Shown here one piece after another: positions 1-9,133 of a stretch of DNA of 64,000 bases. Position numbers and translations under genes: made by a program. Below the pieces are notes generated by a model. It was not told the DNA's origin. It was given only the letters and a program-made list of their open reading frames with translations, and searched no databases. Source of the stretch: Streptomyces halobius (GTDB lineage Bacteria > Actinomycetota > Actinomycetes > Streptomycetales > Streptomycetaceae); contig NZ_CP086322.1 in NCBI RefSeq assembly GCF_023277745.1, positions 7,440,001-7,504,000 on the forward strand, read 5' to 3'. Numbering within the stretch: the first letter of the stretch is position 1; each line of letters begins with the position of its first letter.

Positions 1-1
1 G

Positions 2-190
2 TTGTCCGCTCCGAAGCGCCGGAGTCAGCGGTCGAGGCTGCCGTGGTGGGCGCTGGCCCTGCCGGTGCTCTCCTTCGCCGTTCTGCTGGTGCTCATATCG
101 AGCCCTGCCGAGGCGAGCGCGGTGAGGGCCTCCCAGCGGCTCGCGCCGTTGCTGGAGTTCCTGGCCGGGATGGTCGGCGCGGGTTCTTGA
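2..190 (+). CDS. small membrane protein, possibly 5' truncated by the window edge
   Basis: The frame opens at a TTG at base 2 and ends with TGA at 188-190, giving 62 residues. A basic N-terminus (KRRSQRSR) precedes one hydrophobic stretch (about residues 15-33), which suggests a single-pass membrane protein with a positive-inside N-terminus. Because it begins at the window edge I cannot tell whether the TTG is the true start or the frame is the tail of a longer protein. I do not recognise a family. The next gene on the same strand starts 89 bases downstream. Confidence 0.4.
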   Translation: MSAPKRRSQRSRLPWWALALPVLSFAVLLVLISSPAEASAVRASQRLAPLLEFLAGMVGAGS

Positions 191-278
191 TGATCTCCCT
201 CGCCCGCTTGTCACCCGGCAGGGGGGAGCGCCTCAACACCCCGCGCCGCGCGCCGCCTTTCGTGCGAAGCTGGGACGC

Positions 279-797
279 ATGAGCGTCGATACACCACGCC
301 GGATTGTCCTTCTCCGACATGCAAAGGCCGACTGGTCGCAGGAGAGCGACCATGAGCGCCCGCTCGCCGAACGCGGCCGACAGGAGGCCCCGGTCGCCGG
401 CCGCTGGCTGGCCGCAGCCGGGATCAACCCCGATCTGACCCTCTGCTCGACGTCACTCAGGACCCGCGAGACCTGGAAGCTCTTCGTCCACGAGCTCGCC
501 CATCGGCCCAAGACGGTCTACGACGAGCGGCTCTACGAAGCCTCGCTCGGCGAGCTCCTCGCGCTCCTGAACGAAACCTCCGATGACATCGACGACCTGC
601 TGCTCGTCGGACACAACCCAGGGATGCACGCCCTGGCCGACGCGCTGGCGGGTGAGGCTGATGATGATCTGCTCCCGCGGATGAACCGCAGCGGCTTTCC
701 GACCGCATCGCTGGCGGTGCTGACATTCAACGGTTCCTGGAAGTCGGTCGAGCACGGCGTCGGCCGGCTGGTCGCGTACTGGACGCCGCACGGCTGA
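279..797 (+). CDS. SixA-type histidine phosphatase family protein
   Basis: A 172-residue member of the histidine phosphatase (phosphoglycerate mutase-like) superfamily, closest in size and motifs to SixA phosphohistidine phosphatases. The N-terminal RHAKADW motif puts the catalytic His near residue 14, and VGHNPGM supplies the second active-site His near residue 112. Family members remove phosphate from phosphohistidine or small phosphoesters by way of a phosphohistidine intermediate; the substrate here is unknown. There is no signal peptide, so it is probably cytosolic. ATG start. It stands alone, convergent with serB across a repeat-rich spacer. Confidence 0.85.
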   Translation: MSVDTPRRIVLLRHAKADWSQESDHERPLAERGRQEAPVAGRWLAAAGINPDLTLCSTSLRTRETWKLFVHELAHRPKTVYDERLYEASLGELLALLNETSDDIDDLLLVGHNPGMHALADALAGEADDDLLPRMNRSGFPTASLAVLTFNGSWKSVEHGVGRLVAYWTPHG

Positions 798-1392
798 GCC
801 GCCGCGTCCACCGACACCGCTACCGCCATCGCCGCCGACGCTGCAGCGGAGAGCCGCCCGCTCGCCGTTCGCGCACGCACCTGCAGACGGGGAGTACGCA
901 TCCGCAGGCGGCGAAGAGGGCCCAGGCATCGGCCGGGGCCCTTTCGTCGCTCCCAGCACGTAGCGCCGGCCGCGGCGGCTTGCCGCATGGATCGCCGACC
1001 CGCGGCCTTCGCCGTACGCAGTGGCCGGACCGCTTGCCGCTGGAGCCTCGGCCAGAGCCTTCGCCGTACGCAGCGTCGGCCGCACCGCTAGCCACGCACA
1101 GCGTCGGCGCCGGCGCTCGCCGAGCAACGGCACCAGCACGCGCACCGCTCGCCGCTCGCTTGCTACCGGGGTGAGCGTGAGCGGAAAGCGCTCCTTTGAG
1201 GCGTGCGGCGAGCGTGCGCCGGCGCTGCGTGCGGTGAGCGGTGATGTCAGCGCGCGCCGCACGCCGCCACAGCACCGCTCACCACTCACCGCGACGGCGC
1301 ACGCGCCACCCGCACGCCGCCCCGGTACTGCTCACCGCACGCTGCGCCAGCGCCACCCGCACGCCGCAGCGCTCGCCCCGTGGCCGGGCCCC
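798..1392. other. intergenic spacer with dispersed short repeats, no gene seen
   Basis: This lies between the convergent sixA-like gene and serB. It carries a direct repeat of GCCTTCGCCGTACGCAG (1005-1021 and 1057-1073), a short hairpin GAGCG-GAAAG-CGCTC (1179-1193), and an inverted pair GTGAGCGGTG (1234-1243) / CACCGCTCAC (1273-1282). Long open frames run through it on both strands, but they are low-complexity and resemble no protein I know. Confidence 0.6.
911..949 (+). terminator. putative terminator of the sixA-like gene
   Basis: An imperfect stem pairs 911-923 with 936-949 around a perfect AGGGCCC/GGGCCCT core and is followed by a few T residues. It lies about 115 bases past the stop codon. 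Confidence 0.4.
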
Positions 1393-2640
1393 TCAGCGCT
1401 CGTGCGTGTCCGCCGCCTCGACCTCTTCCCGCGTGACGCCCAGCAGATACAGCACCGTGTCCAGGAACGGCACATTCACCGCCGTGTGCGCCGCCTCGCG
1501 CACCACCGGCTTGGCGTTGAACGCGACGCCGAGACCCGCCGTGTTGAGCATGTCGAGATCGTTGGCACCGTCCCCGATCGCGACGGTCTGATCGAGCGGC
1601 ACCCCTGCCTCGTGCGCGAAGTCGCGCAGCAGCCGGGCCTTGCCCGCCCGGTCCACGATGTTCCCGGTCACCTTGCCGGTGAGCTTGCCGTCGTCGATCT
1701 CCAGCGTGTTGGCGGAGGCGAAGTCCAGCCCCAGCTCGTCCTTGAGCGCATCGGTGACCTGGGTGAAACCGCCCGATACGACGCCGACTTGGTAGCCGAG
1801 CCGCTTGAGGGTCCGCACCAGGGTGCGCGCCCCGGGGGTGAGCCGTACCTCCTTGCGTACGGCGTCCACCACGGACGCGTCCAGCCCCGCGAGCAGCTCG
1901 ACCCGGGCGTGCAGCGACTGCTCGAAGTCCAGCTCGCCGCGCATCGCGGCGGCGGTCACCTCGGCGACCTCGGCCTCACAGCCGGCGTGCGCCGCGAACA
2001 GCTCGATGACCTCGTCCTGGATGAGCGTGGAGTCGACATCCATCACGACCAGCCGCTGGGCCCGGCGCTGCAGCCCGGCCGCGACGACCGCCACATCCAC
2101 CCCGAGCTTGGCCGCCTCAAGCGCCAGCGCCGTCCGCAGGGTGTCCGTGGCTGTACCGGAGACCGCGAACTCGACCGCAGTCACCGGATACTTCGCAAGC
2201 CGGAAAATCCGGTCGATATTGCCGCCGGTGCCCGTTATGGCGGCTGCTATGGCAGCGGTCGACTCGGCGGTGAGCGGGTGCCCCAGCACCGTGACATGGG
2301 AGCGTCCACTGCCGCGCGGACGGTTGTCCCCCAGGCCGGAGATGATCTCCGCCTGAAGGTTCAGCGACTCGGCCCAGCTGTGCACGGTGGCCCGCAGGTC
2401 ACCCTCGGAGGAGCCGGAGGTGCCATGGCGGGGGGAGGGGGCGGTGACCAGCGCGCACAGTGTGATGCGCCCCCGGGTCACGACCTGTTCGATGTCCACG
2501 ACATCGACGGAGTAGGCGGCGAGGGTGTCGAAAAGACCCGCGGTGATGCCGGGCCGGTCCTTCCCGAAGATCTTCACGAGAAGGGTCGGTACATCGTCGC
2601 CCGGTACGGCGGTGGCAGGTGGGATCTGCGATGCGCTCAT
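1393..2640 (-). CDS. serB: phosphoserine phosphatase SerB with N-terminal ACT region
   Basis: A 415-residue enzyme for the last step of serine biosynthesis, hydrolysing O-phosphoserine to serine and phosphate. The C-terminal half is a HAD phosphatase: the nucleophile motif MDVDSTLIQDE lies near residue 198, VVSGGFTQV follows, and GDGANDLDML near residue 352 binds Mg. The first 180 or so residues resemble the ACT-domain region of actinobacterial SerB (PTLLVKIFGKDRPGITAG), probably for amino-acid feedback. This accounts for its length compared with roughly 225 residues for the single-domain enzyme. ATG start at 2640. It appears monocistronic. Confidence 0.95.
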   Translation of the reverse strand: MSASQIPPATAVPGDDVPTLLVKIFGKDRPGITAGLFDTLAAYSVDVVDIEQVVTRGRITLCALVTAPSPRHGTSGSSEGDLRATVHSWAESLNLQAEIISGLGDNRPRGSGRSHVTVLGHPLTAESTAAIAAAITGTGGNIDRIFRLAKYPVTAVEFAVSGTATDTLRTALALEAAKLGVDVAVVAAGLQRRAQRLVVMDVDSTLIQDEVIELFAAHAGCEAEVAEVTAAAMRGELDFEQSLHARVELLAGLDASVVDAVRKEVRLTPGARTLVRTLKRLGYQVGVVSGGFTQVTDALKDELGLDFASANTLEIDDGKLTGKVTGNIVDRAGKARLLRDFAHEAGVPLDQTVAIGDGANDLDMLNTAGLGVAFNAKPVVREAAHTAVNVPFLDTVLYLLGVTREEVEAADTHER

Positions 2641-3417
2641 GGTGCCCTTACGGTAACCGTCCGGCGCGGACGGCCGTACAGGTGTCCGTGCTTCGGACCG
2701 GCGCCTCGTGCCGCCCGTCCCTGCTGCGGACCGGCGCCTCCTCCCGTCAGTATGTGCTCGCCTCCGCCCCCTCGCGAGCCCGGCACGCGGGCGGCCGCTC
2801 CACCGTCCACCGCCGATCGTTATGGAGTCGTGTCCGGACGCGTCAAGGCCGCCGATCAGGGCGGACCATGCGAATCTCCAATGCCCCTGCCTCCGTGGTG
2901 GGTTCGGGTACGCCGAGGCTGCCCGCCCGTCTGCCGTACAGGAGCGGAAGGGCGGCCCGGATGCCGGCTTGCCGGTGTAGCCGCACTCCCGTCGGCGTGG
3001 ATGTCAATGCCGATTTTCGGCCGATTCACCCCGTGCACCGGAGATCACGGCTTCGCCGGACGGCGTCCACCGGCCCGCAGTGTCCCTTCCGTCGAAGGAG
3101 AGCCCCAGTTCAGAGCGGGCAGGACGGAGGGTGTGGGCGCGGGCGGGCGGAGGGGAACGTGTGTTTGTATGGGCATGCCAGGTCCCCCGTCGGAAGCGGC
3201 CCCGGACGCCCCGTCGCCCGGAACCTCCGCAATCATCCGATCCCTCCGGATCGGTGTGTCTTCCTGCTCTCCAGGGACGTTTGACGGGCGCCGACGGGAG
3301 ACCTCGCAGCCCAACACCGTCCCGGTTTCCGGTCGGAGGGCCAAGCCTGAAATAGTTCCTCACGATGTTCGCCATCCCTAGACTTCCCATACAGGGCGTC
3401 ACTCGGGGGACTATGTA
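2641..3417. other. long divergent intergenic region, no convincing gene
   Basis: Nearly 780 bases separate serB from the FHA/ABC transporter gene and should hold both promoters. A GGACCGGCGCCTC motif occurs twice near 2697-2730. Open frames on both strands are Arg/Pro-rich shadows with no recognisable domain. A GGGGGA ribosome-binding site lies just before the ATG at 3418. Confidence 0.5.
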
Positions 3418-5931
3418 ATGGGGCGTGGAGTGCCTGAACTCGTACTGGAATTGAACGGAAGAACCTGGACGCTCGACCCGTCCCGGTCGTACAACGTGGG
3501 ACGCGATCCGCAGGGCGACATGGTGCTCGACGATGCCAGGGTCTCCTGGCGGCACGCCACCGTGCGGTGGGCCGGCCGCGGCTGGATCATCGAAGATCAC
3601 GGCAGTACCAACGGTACGTACGTCCAGGGCCAGCGGATCCACCAGATGGAGATCGCCCCCGGCTCGGTCGTGCACCTCGGCAATGCCACCGACGGTCCCC
3701 GGGTGAGCCTGTCGGCCGCCGGTGCGCCGGCCGCCGACGCCTACCACGCGCAGCCCGCGATGGCACCGCAGCAGCAGGGCTGGCAGGCACCGCCCGCCCA
3801 GCAGCAGCCCGGCGCCCAGCAAGGCTGGCAGGCGCCGCCGCAGGGCCGGCAGCCGCCGTACATCCCGCCCCAGCAGCCGCAGCAGGCCCAGCAGCCTCAC
3901 CAGCAGGCCGCGCCGCCCCAGGGCGGCGACCGCAGCCCCACCACGTTCCACCGTCTCGACGCGGGCCGGGTGATGCGGATAGGCCGCGCGCTGGAGAACG
4001 AGCTGGTCGTCTCCGACCTCCAGGTCTCCCGTCACCACGCCGAGTTCCGGGCCACGCCCGACGGCCGCTTCGAGATCCGCGACCTCGGCAGCCACAACGG
4101 CACCTACGTCAACGGCCAGCCGGTCCCCAAGTCCGGTACGGCCCCGATCGGCCCGAACGACATCATCGGCGTGGGTCACTCCACGTTCCGGCTGGTCGGC
4201 GACCGCCTGGAGGAGTTCGTCGACACCGGCGAGGTCTCCTTCTCGGCCCGCCACCTCACGGTCACCGTCGACGGCGGCAAGCAGATCCTCAAGGACGTCT
4301 CCTTCGGCGTCCCGGAGAAGTCGCTGATCGCCGTCATCGGCCCGTCCGGATCCGGTAAGTCGACGCTGCTCAAGGCGCTGACCGGCTACCGCCCCGCCAA
4401 CCAGGGCGATGTCCTCTACGACAACCGGAACCTCTACAAGCAGTTCGCCGAGCTGCGGCAGCGCATCGGTCTGGTCCCGCAGGACGACATTCTGCACAAG
4501 GAACTGACCGTCTCCAAGGCCCTCAAGTACGCCGCCAAGCTCCGCTTCCCCGGCGACACCGCGGAGTCCGAGCGCGAGGCCCGCATCGACGAGGTGCTGC
4601 GCGAGCTCAAGCTCGACATCCACAAGGACAAGAAGGTCACCTCGCTCTCCGGCGGCCAGCGCAAGCGGGTGTCGGTGGCCCTGGAGCTGCTGACCAAGCC
4701 GTCGCTGATCTTCCTGGACGAGCCGACCTCCGGCCTCGACCCGGGCATGGACCGCGATGTCATGCAGCTGCTGCGCGGCCTCGCGGACGACGGCCGTACG
4801 GTCCTAGTCGTCACCCACTCCGTCGCCGAACTCAGCCTCTGCGACAAGCTGTTGGTGATGGCGCCGGGCGGTGGCGTGGCCTACTTCGGTCCGCCCGAGG
4901 ACGCGCTGAACTTCTTCCAGTACGACACCTGGGCGGATGTCTTCTCGGCCTTCGAGAACTACCGCGACTACGACTGGATGGGCCGCTGGCGCGGTTCCCC
5001 GCACTACCAGCTGTACGCCGCGGACATCGACGCCGTCGCCCCGCAGTCGGTGTCGGTCGAGCCGCCGCCGGCCCGGATGCAGAAGTCCCAGAGCTGGGGC
5101 TCGCAGCTGTGGACGCTGATGCGGCGCTATGTGTCCGTGCTCGCCTCCGACCGGGGCTTCCTGGGCCTGATGCTGATCCTGCCCGCCGTGCTCGGTGTGG
5201 TCTCGATGCTGATCCCCAGCGATTTCGGCTTCGCGTACGGACCGCTGAAGAAGGGCCGGACCAACCGCGACGCGAGCACGATCATGCTGATCCTCGCGGT
5301 CGGTATGTGCTTCTCGGGTGCGGCCAACTCGGTCCGTGAGCTGATCAAGGAGCGGGTCATCTACGAGCGCGAACGGGCCACCGGCCTGTCGCGGTCGGCG
5401 TATCTGATGTCCAAGGTGATCGTGCTCGGCGTCGTCACGGCCTTCCAGGGCCTGATCATCGCGGCGATCGGATTCTCCTTCCGGAACATGCCCGCCGAGG
5501 GCCTCATCGTGGAGAACCTCCCGGCCATCGAGATGGCGCTGTCGATCATCGCGCTGGGCTTCACCTCGATGATGTTCGGCCTGATCATCTCCTCGCTGGT
5601 CAAAACCGCCGAGAAGACCATGCCGCTGCTGGTCATGTTCGCCATCGTCCAGGTCGTCTTCACCGGCGTGCTCTTCCAGCTCTTCGACACCCCGGGCGTC
5701 GCCCAGTTCGCCTGGCTGATGCCGTCGCGCTGGGCCATCGGCGCGATGGGCGCGACCGCCGATATGAACACGCTGCTGCCGTGGGAGCCGGGCAACCCGG
5801 ACCCGCTGTGGAAGCACCAGACCGGTGTGTACGTGATGGACATGATCATCCTGATCAGCCTGGGCGTCGCGCTCGCCTTCGTCGTCGCGCGGCTGCTGCG
5901 CCGCCACGAGCCGGAGGTCATGCGCAAGTAG
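3418..5931 (+). CDS. FHA-FHA-ABC transporter fusion (ATPase plus ABC2-type permease)
   Basis: An 837-residue single-chain exporter. Two forkhead-associated domains, which read phosphothreonine, lie at about residues 18-90 (with DHGSTNGTYVQG) and 180-255 (with RDLGSHNGTYVNG). A Pro/Gln-rich linker (about 105-175) separates them. The ABC ATPase has Walker A GPSGSGKST near residue 308, signature LSGGQRKRVS near 410 and Walker B LIFLDEPTSGLD near 431. The C-terminal third is an ABC2-type membrane domain with about six helices, as in ABCG half-transporters. The FHA domains imply control by Ser/Thr kinases; mycobacterial Rv1747 has the same design. The substrate is unknown. It has its own RBS and ends at a strong shared terminator. 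Confidence 0.92.
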   Translation: MGRGVPELVLELNGRTWTLDPSRSYNVGRDPQGDMVLDDARVSWRHATVRWAGRGWIIEDHGSTNGTYVQGQRIHQMEIAPGSVVHLGNATDGPRVSLSAAGAPAADAYHAQPAMAPQQQGWQAPPAQQQPGAQQGWQAPPQGRQPPYIPPQQPQQAQQPHQQAAPPQGGDRSPTTFHRLDAGRVMRIGRALENELVVSDLQVSRHHAEFRATPDGRFEIRDLGSHNGTYVNGQPVPKSGTAPIGPNDIIGVGHSTFRLVGDRLEEFVDTGEVSFSARHLTVTVDGGKQILKDVSFGVPEKSLIAVIGPSGSGKSTLLKALTGYRPANQGDVLYDNRNLYKQFAELRQRIGLVPQDDILHKELTVSKALKYAAKLRFPGDTAESEREARIDEVLRELKLDIHKDKKVTSLSGGQRKRVSVALELLTKPSLIFLDEPTSGLDPGMDRDVMQLLRGLADDGRTVLVVTHSVAELSLCDKLLVMAPGGGVAYFGPPEDALNFFQYDTWADVFSAFENYRDYDWMGRWRGSPHYQLYAADIDAVAPQSVSVEPPPARMQKSQSWGSQLWTLMRRYVSVLASDRGFLGLMLILPAVLGVVSMLIPSDFGFAYGPLKKGRTNRDASTIMLILAVGMCFSGAANSVRELIKERVIYERERATGLSRSAYLMSKVIVLGVVTAFQGLIIAAIGFSFRNMPAEGLIVENLPAIEMALSIIALGFTSMMFGLIISSLVKTAEKTMPLLVMFAIVQVVFTGVLFQLFDTPGVAQFAWLMPSRWAIGAMGATADMNTLLPWEPGNPDPLWKHQTGVYVMDMIILISLGVALAFVVARLLRRHEPEVMRK

Positions 5932-5948
5932 CGCGGGCCACCGGAATG

Positions 5949-6007
5949 ACACCGCCGAGGGGCGGCACCCGAAACCGCCGAAACCGGGTGCCGCCCCTCG
6001 GCGGTGT
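5949..6007. terminator. bidirectional terminator
   Basis: A perfect 23-bp inverted repeat (5949-5971 with 5985-6007, 13-base loop), very GC-rich, lies between two convergent genes 18 bases past the transporter stop and 26 bases past the SLT stop. It should act in both directions. Confidence 0.85.
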
Positions 6008-6032
6008 GTGCGGACGCGGTCCGGCCCAAGGC

Positions 6033-6764
6033 TCAGTAGGCCGAGTTGACGTTGTCCATCGAGCCGTAGCGGTGCTGCGCGTAGTGGCAGGCCGCGGTGA
6101 TGTTGGCGACCGGGTCGTACGGGTCCCAGGACGTGCCGTCCACGTGGTACTGCTTGAAGGTCGGGTCGATGACCTGCAGCAGGCCCTTGGACGGGATGCC
6201 GTTCTGTGCGTTGATGTCCCAGAGGTTGATCGCCTTCGGGTTGCCGGACGACTCCCGCATGATGTTGCGGTAGATGCCGTCGTACGAGCCGGGGATGTCG
6301 TGCTTGTCCATGACGTCCAGCGCTTCCCGGATCCAGCCGTCCAGATTGTTCGGATACGTCTTCTTGGCGGCCGGCTTCGATGTCGGGAGGGCGGCGCGCT
6401 TGGCGGACCGGCTCGCGGCCTCCTTCGCCTTGCGCTCCTTCTCGGCCTTGGCCTTCGCGGCGGCGATGGCCTTCGCCTTGGCCTCGGCCTTCTTCTTGGC
6501 GGCGGCCTCGGCCCGGCCCTTCGCGGCGGAGCCCTCGGCCTGCTGGCCGATCGTGGCCTGCTGTGCCTTCGCGGCGGTGCCGACCGCGCTGAAGGCGAGC
6601 GGCTGCACGTTCTTGGGGGCGGTCGCTGCCTTGCGCTGCTCGGCGTCAGCACCCGGGACGACAGAGAAGACCAGAGCGGCGGCGCCGGCTGTGGCGACAC
6701 CTGCGATGGAAAGCTTATGAGTCCGATTTAGGCGGTTATAGCCGAGAAGAGCGTGTTTAGGCAT
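6033..6764 (-). CDS. secreted transglycosylase SLT-domain protein
   Basis: A 243-residue exported protein. The N-terminus has a basic region and a hydrophobic signal (about residues 17-36) ending near PGADAEQ. An Ala/Lys/Glu-rich, probably coiled or wall-spanning segment covers about 65-125. The C-terminal SLT lysozyme-like domain contains the catalytic-type Glu in IMRESSGNP, followed by GLLQVIDPTF and ending in HRYGSMDNVNSAY. Such proteins cleave peptidoglycan glycan strands. I chose the ATG at 6764 because a GGAAGAGG ribosome-binding site precedes it by 8 bases; an in-frame ATG 36 bases upstream is less likely. The 315-base spacer before it is unusually long. Confidence 0.85.
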   Translation of the reverse strand: MPKHALLGYNRLNRTHKLSIAGVATAGAAALVFSVVPGADAEQRKAATAPKNVQPLAFSAVGTAAKAQQATIGQQAEGSAAKGRAEAAAKKKAEAKAKAIAAAKAKAEKERKAKEAASRSAKRAALPTSKPAAKKTYPNNLDGWIREALDVMDKHDIPGSYDGIYRNIMRESSGNPKAINLWDINAQNGIPSKGLLQVIDPTFKQYHVDGTSWDPYDPVANITAACHYAQHRYGSMDNVNSAY

Positions 6765-7079
6765 GGCAGGTCGACCTCTTCCAATGGGGAACCGTCGCAA
6801 GGGCCTCGGGTGGCGTTGAACGCCGGGTTCTTTCCGCGGCGCCGAGCGACGGGGCCATTCTTAGCGGCCGAAAAATCACCGGGCAAAGGAGCGAAATACG
6901 ATCCGGGTTAGTGGAACCGGGTGGCCGGGAATTGCGTCCGGGGTGGGAACTTCCCAGCTCACGCCGTTCTTAACGGCCCACTAACGCGGGTCGTAAGTGA
7001 CGTAGGTCCTATGCGCGGCGTCACATTGGGCAGAGGTTTATCTCGCCAGCTGTAATTGCAAATGCACAACCCGTAGAGG
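6765..7079 (-). promoter_or_regulatory. long structured upstream region of the SLT gene
   Basis: Read on the minus strand this holds several short hairpins, for example GCCGTT-AAG-AACGGC and GGGAA-GTTCCC around 6946-6976. That suits a structured 5' leader. Comparable Streptomyces cell-wall hydrolase genes can carry c-di-AMP (ydaO) riboswitches, but I could not match the conserved ydaO blocks. No promoter hexamers are clear. Confidence 0.35.
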
Positions 7080-7781
7080 TCAGATTTCAACCAATACCTG
7101 GTCGAGAGATTTTCTGGTCAAATCGGGCACTTCGCAATTAGGTGCCGGATATCCCACCGGAATTACCGCGAAAGCTTTCTCATTGGCGGGCCGCCCCAGC
7201 ACCTCCTGTAGGAACCGCATCGGACTCGGCGTGTGCACCAGCGCCGCCAGCCCCGACAGATGCAGCGCGGACAGCAGCATGCCGACCGCGATACCCACCG
7301 ACTCGTCCACGTAGTAGTGCTTGCGCTTGCTGCCGTCCTCGCCCAGCCAGTGTCGCTGCTGGAAGACGACGATCAGCTGCGGCGCGTCCGTCAGGTGCGG
7401 CTTGACCTCGTCCGTGCCCAGCGGCCGCAGCGCCGCCAGCCACTCCTCGCCCAGTCGCCCCTCATAGGAGACGCGCTCCTCCGCCTCCGCCGCCGCCCGG
7501 ATCCTGCCGCGCACCGCCGGATCTTTGACCAGTACGAACGTCCACGGCTGCTGATGCGCCCCGGACGGCGCGGTGGCCGCGCAGGCGATCGCGTCCTTCA
7601 CCACCTGCTCCGGCACCGGATCGGCGGCGAACTGCCGGACCGTGCGCCGCTGGGCCATCCGCTCGCGCAGCTCGGCGGCGCGGACCAGCGACTCGTCGGC
7701 GGGCATCCGGGCGGGCCGGTACGGCATCGGGCGGTAGGGGGCGCCATGGGTGGGGGTCCACCTCTTCGTTGAGTGCGACAT
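7080..7781 (-). CDS. nitroreductase family protein, iodotyrosine-deiodinase-like
   Basis: A flavin (FMN) oxidoreductase of the nitroreductase fold, 233 residues from the chosen start. RRTVRQFAADPVP near the N-terminus and CAATAPSGAHQQPWTF (phosphate/FMN-binding loop) are typical. The PYRPARMPADES lead-in and the HYYVDESVGIAVGMLL segment resemble bacterial homologues of iodotyrosine dehalogenase more than NfsA/NfsB. The physiological substrate is unknown. The start is uncertain: the frame is open to 7889 and no candidate has a good ribosome-binding site. I took the ATG at 7781, which keeps the conserved region and leaves 206 bases to the divergent kinase gene. Confidence 0.8.
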   Translation of the reverse strand: MSHSTKRWTPTHGAPYRPMPYRPARMPADESLVRAAELRERMAQRRTVRQFAADPVPEQVVKDAIACAATAPSGAHQQPWTFVLVKDPAVRGRIRAAAEAEERVSYEGRLGEEWLAALRPLGTDEVKPHLTDAPQLIVVFQQRHWLGEDGSKRKHYYVDESVGIAVGMLLSALHLSGLAALVHTPSPMRFLQEVLGRPANEKAFAVIPVGYPAPNCEVPDLTRKSLDQVLVEI

Positions 7782-7987
7782 GCACCGAGTCTGGAACTCG
7801 GGACGGCAGTACGCGATGCGGATCCCCGAATTCACGCCACACGAGACGCTGCCCACCGCCGCGCCCCCCGTCCGCCTGGCCGCCCTCATCAGCAGCGCGA
7901 CAGGGCGTTCGGCCTAGGCCCGGGGACGTAGGCGGGGGACGCCGGTGGACCGATACGGGCCGGTCACCCCGCCGGTACGGTGAAGCC

Positions 7988-9133
7988 ATGACCAAGGGAC
8001 CGAGCGCCGGGATCCCCGCGGTGAGCACCGCGATCCTGGCGATGAGCAGGCATCTTGAGGTGCGCGACGTCCTCAAGACGATCGTCGCCTCGGCCCGCGA
8101 GCTGCTGGACGCCGAGTACGCCGCGCTGGGCGTGCCGGACGATCACGGCGGCTTCGCCCAGTTCGTGGTGGACGGCGTCAGCGGCGAGCAGTGGAAGGCC
8201 ATCGGCCCGCTGCCCCGTCAGCACGGCATCCTCGCCGCCATGCTGCACAACGCCACCCCGGAGCGCCTCGCCGACGTCCGCAAGGACCCCCGCTTCGGCG
8301 GCTGGCCCGAGGCCCACCCGGACATGTCCGACTTCCTCGGCCTGCCGGTCGCCGACGGCGACGAAATCCTCGGCGCCCTCTTCCTGGCCAACAAGCGCTG
8401 CCCCAAGCGGGACGGCCGCTGCGGCTTCACCGAGGACGACGAACGGCTGCTCGGCATACTCGCCCAGCACGCCGCCATCGCCCTGACCAACGCCCGCCTC
8501 TACGAGCGCAGCCGCGAACTCACCATCGCGGAGGAGCGCGCCCGGCTCGCCCACGAACTGCACGACGCGGTCTCCCAGAAGCTGTTCTCGCTCCGGCTGA
8601 CCGCCCAGGCCGCCACCGCACTGGTCGACCGCGACCCGGCCCGCGCCAAGGGCGAGCTCCACCAGGTCGCCGCGCTGGCCGCGGAGGCAGCCGACGAACT
8701 GCGCGCCGCCGTCGTCGAGTTGCGGCCCGCGGCCCTCGACGAGGACGGCCTGATCGCCACTCTCCGCTCCCAGACCCAGGTCCTGGACCGCGCCCACACC
8801 GCACGCGTCACCTTCGCCGCCCAGGGCGTACGGGCGCTTCCCGCCGCCCAGGAGGAGGCGATGCTCCGGGTCGCGCAGGAGGCGCTGCACAACGCCCTGC
8901 GGCACTCCGGTGCCGAGCACGTCGAGGTGACCCTTGCCCGGAACGGCCAGGGAGCACGGCTGCGCGTCGCCGACGACGGCCGCGGCTTCGACCCGGGAGC
9001 CGTCCGCCGGGCCGGCCGGCACCTCGGCCTGGTCTCGATGCGGGACCGGGCCGGCGGCGTCGGCGGAAAGCTCACCGTGGAGTCGGAGCCCGGCCAGGGC
9101 ACCGCTGTCGAGATGGAGGTGCCCGGTGGCTGA
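7988..9133 (+). CDS. GAF-domain sensor histidine kinase (NarL/DesK-type)
   Basis: A 381-residue cytosolic sensor kinase with no membrane segment. A GAF domain covers about residues 20-165. The HisKA_3 dimerisation region follows, with ARLAHELHDAVSQKL holding the phosphorylated His near residue 192. The ATPase domain has an N-box (AQEALHNALRHSGA) and G-box (DDGRGFDP, GLVSMRDRA). It should autophosphorylate and pass phosphate to the regulator encoded immediately downstream, whose GTG start overlaps this stop codon by 8 bases. I used the ATG at 7988; the frame is open further upstream but loses family similarity. The GAF ligand cannot be read from sequence. Confidence 0.92.
   Translation: MTKGPSAGIPAVSTAILAMSRHLEVRDVLKTIVASARELLDAEYAALGVPDDHGGFAQFVVDGVSGEQWKAIGPLPRQHGILAAMLHNATPERLADVRKDPRFGGWPEAHPDMSDFLGLPVADGDEILGALFLANKRCPKRDGRCGFTEDDERLLGILAQHAAIALTNARLYERSRELTIAEERARLAHELHDAVSQKLFSLRLTAQAATALVDRDPARAKGELHQVAALAAEAADELRAAVVELRPAALDEDGLIATLRSQTQVLDRAHTARVTFAAQGVRALPAAQEEAMLRVAQEALHNALRHSGAEHVEVTLARNGQGARLRVADDGRGFDPGAVRRAGRHLGLVSMRDRAGGVGGKLTVESEPGQGTAVEMEVPGG

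Noticed and set aside
1021..3381. A 786-codon plus-strand frame
   Set aside because: It is the antisense of serB plus GC-rich spacers; composition is Arg/Pro/Gly-biased and without domains.
6781..7020. A ydaO (c-di-AMP) riboswitch before the SLT gene
   Set aside because: Neither the GGGGAACC/GGGGUGAAUC blocks nor the conserved 3' block could be found in order on the minus strand; partial look-alikes are on the wrong strand.
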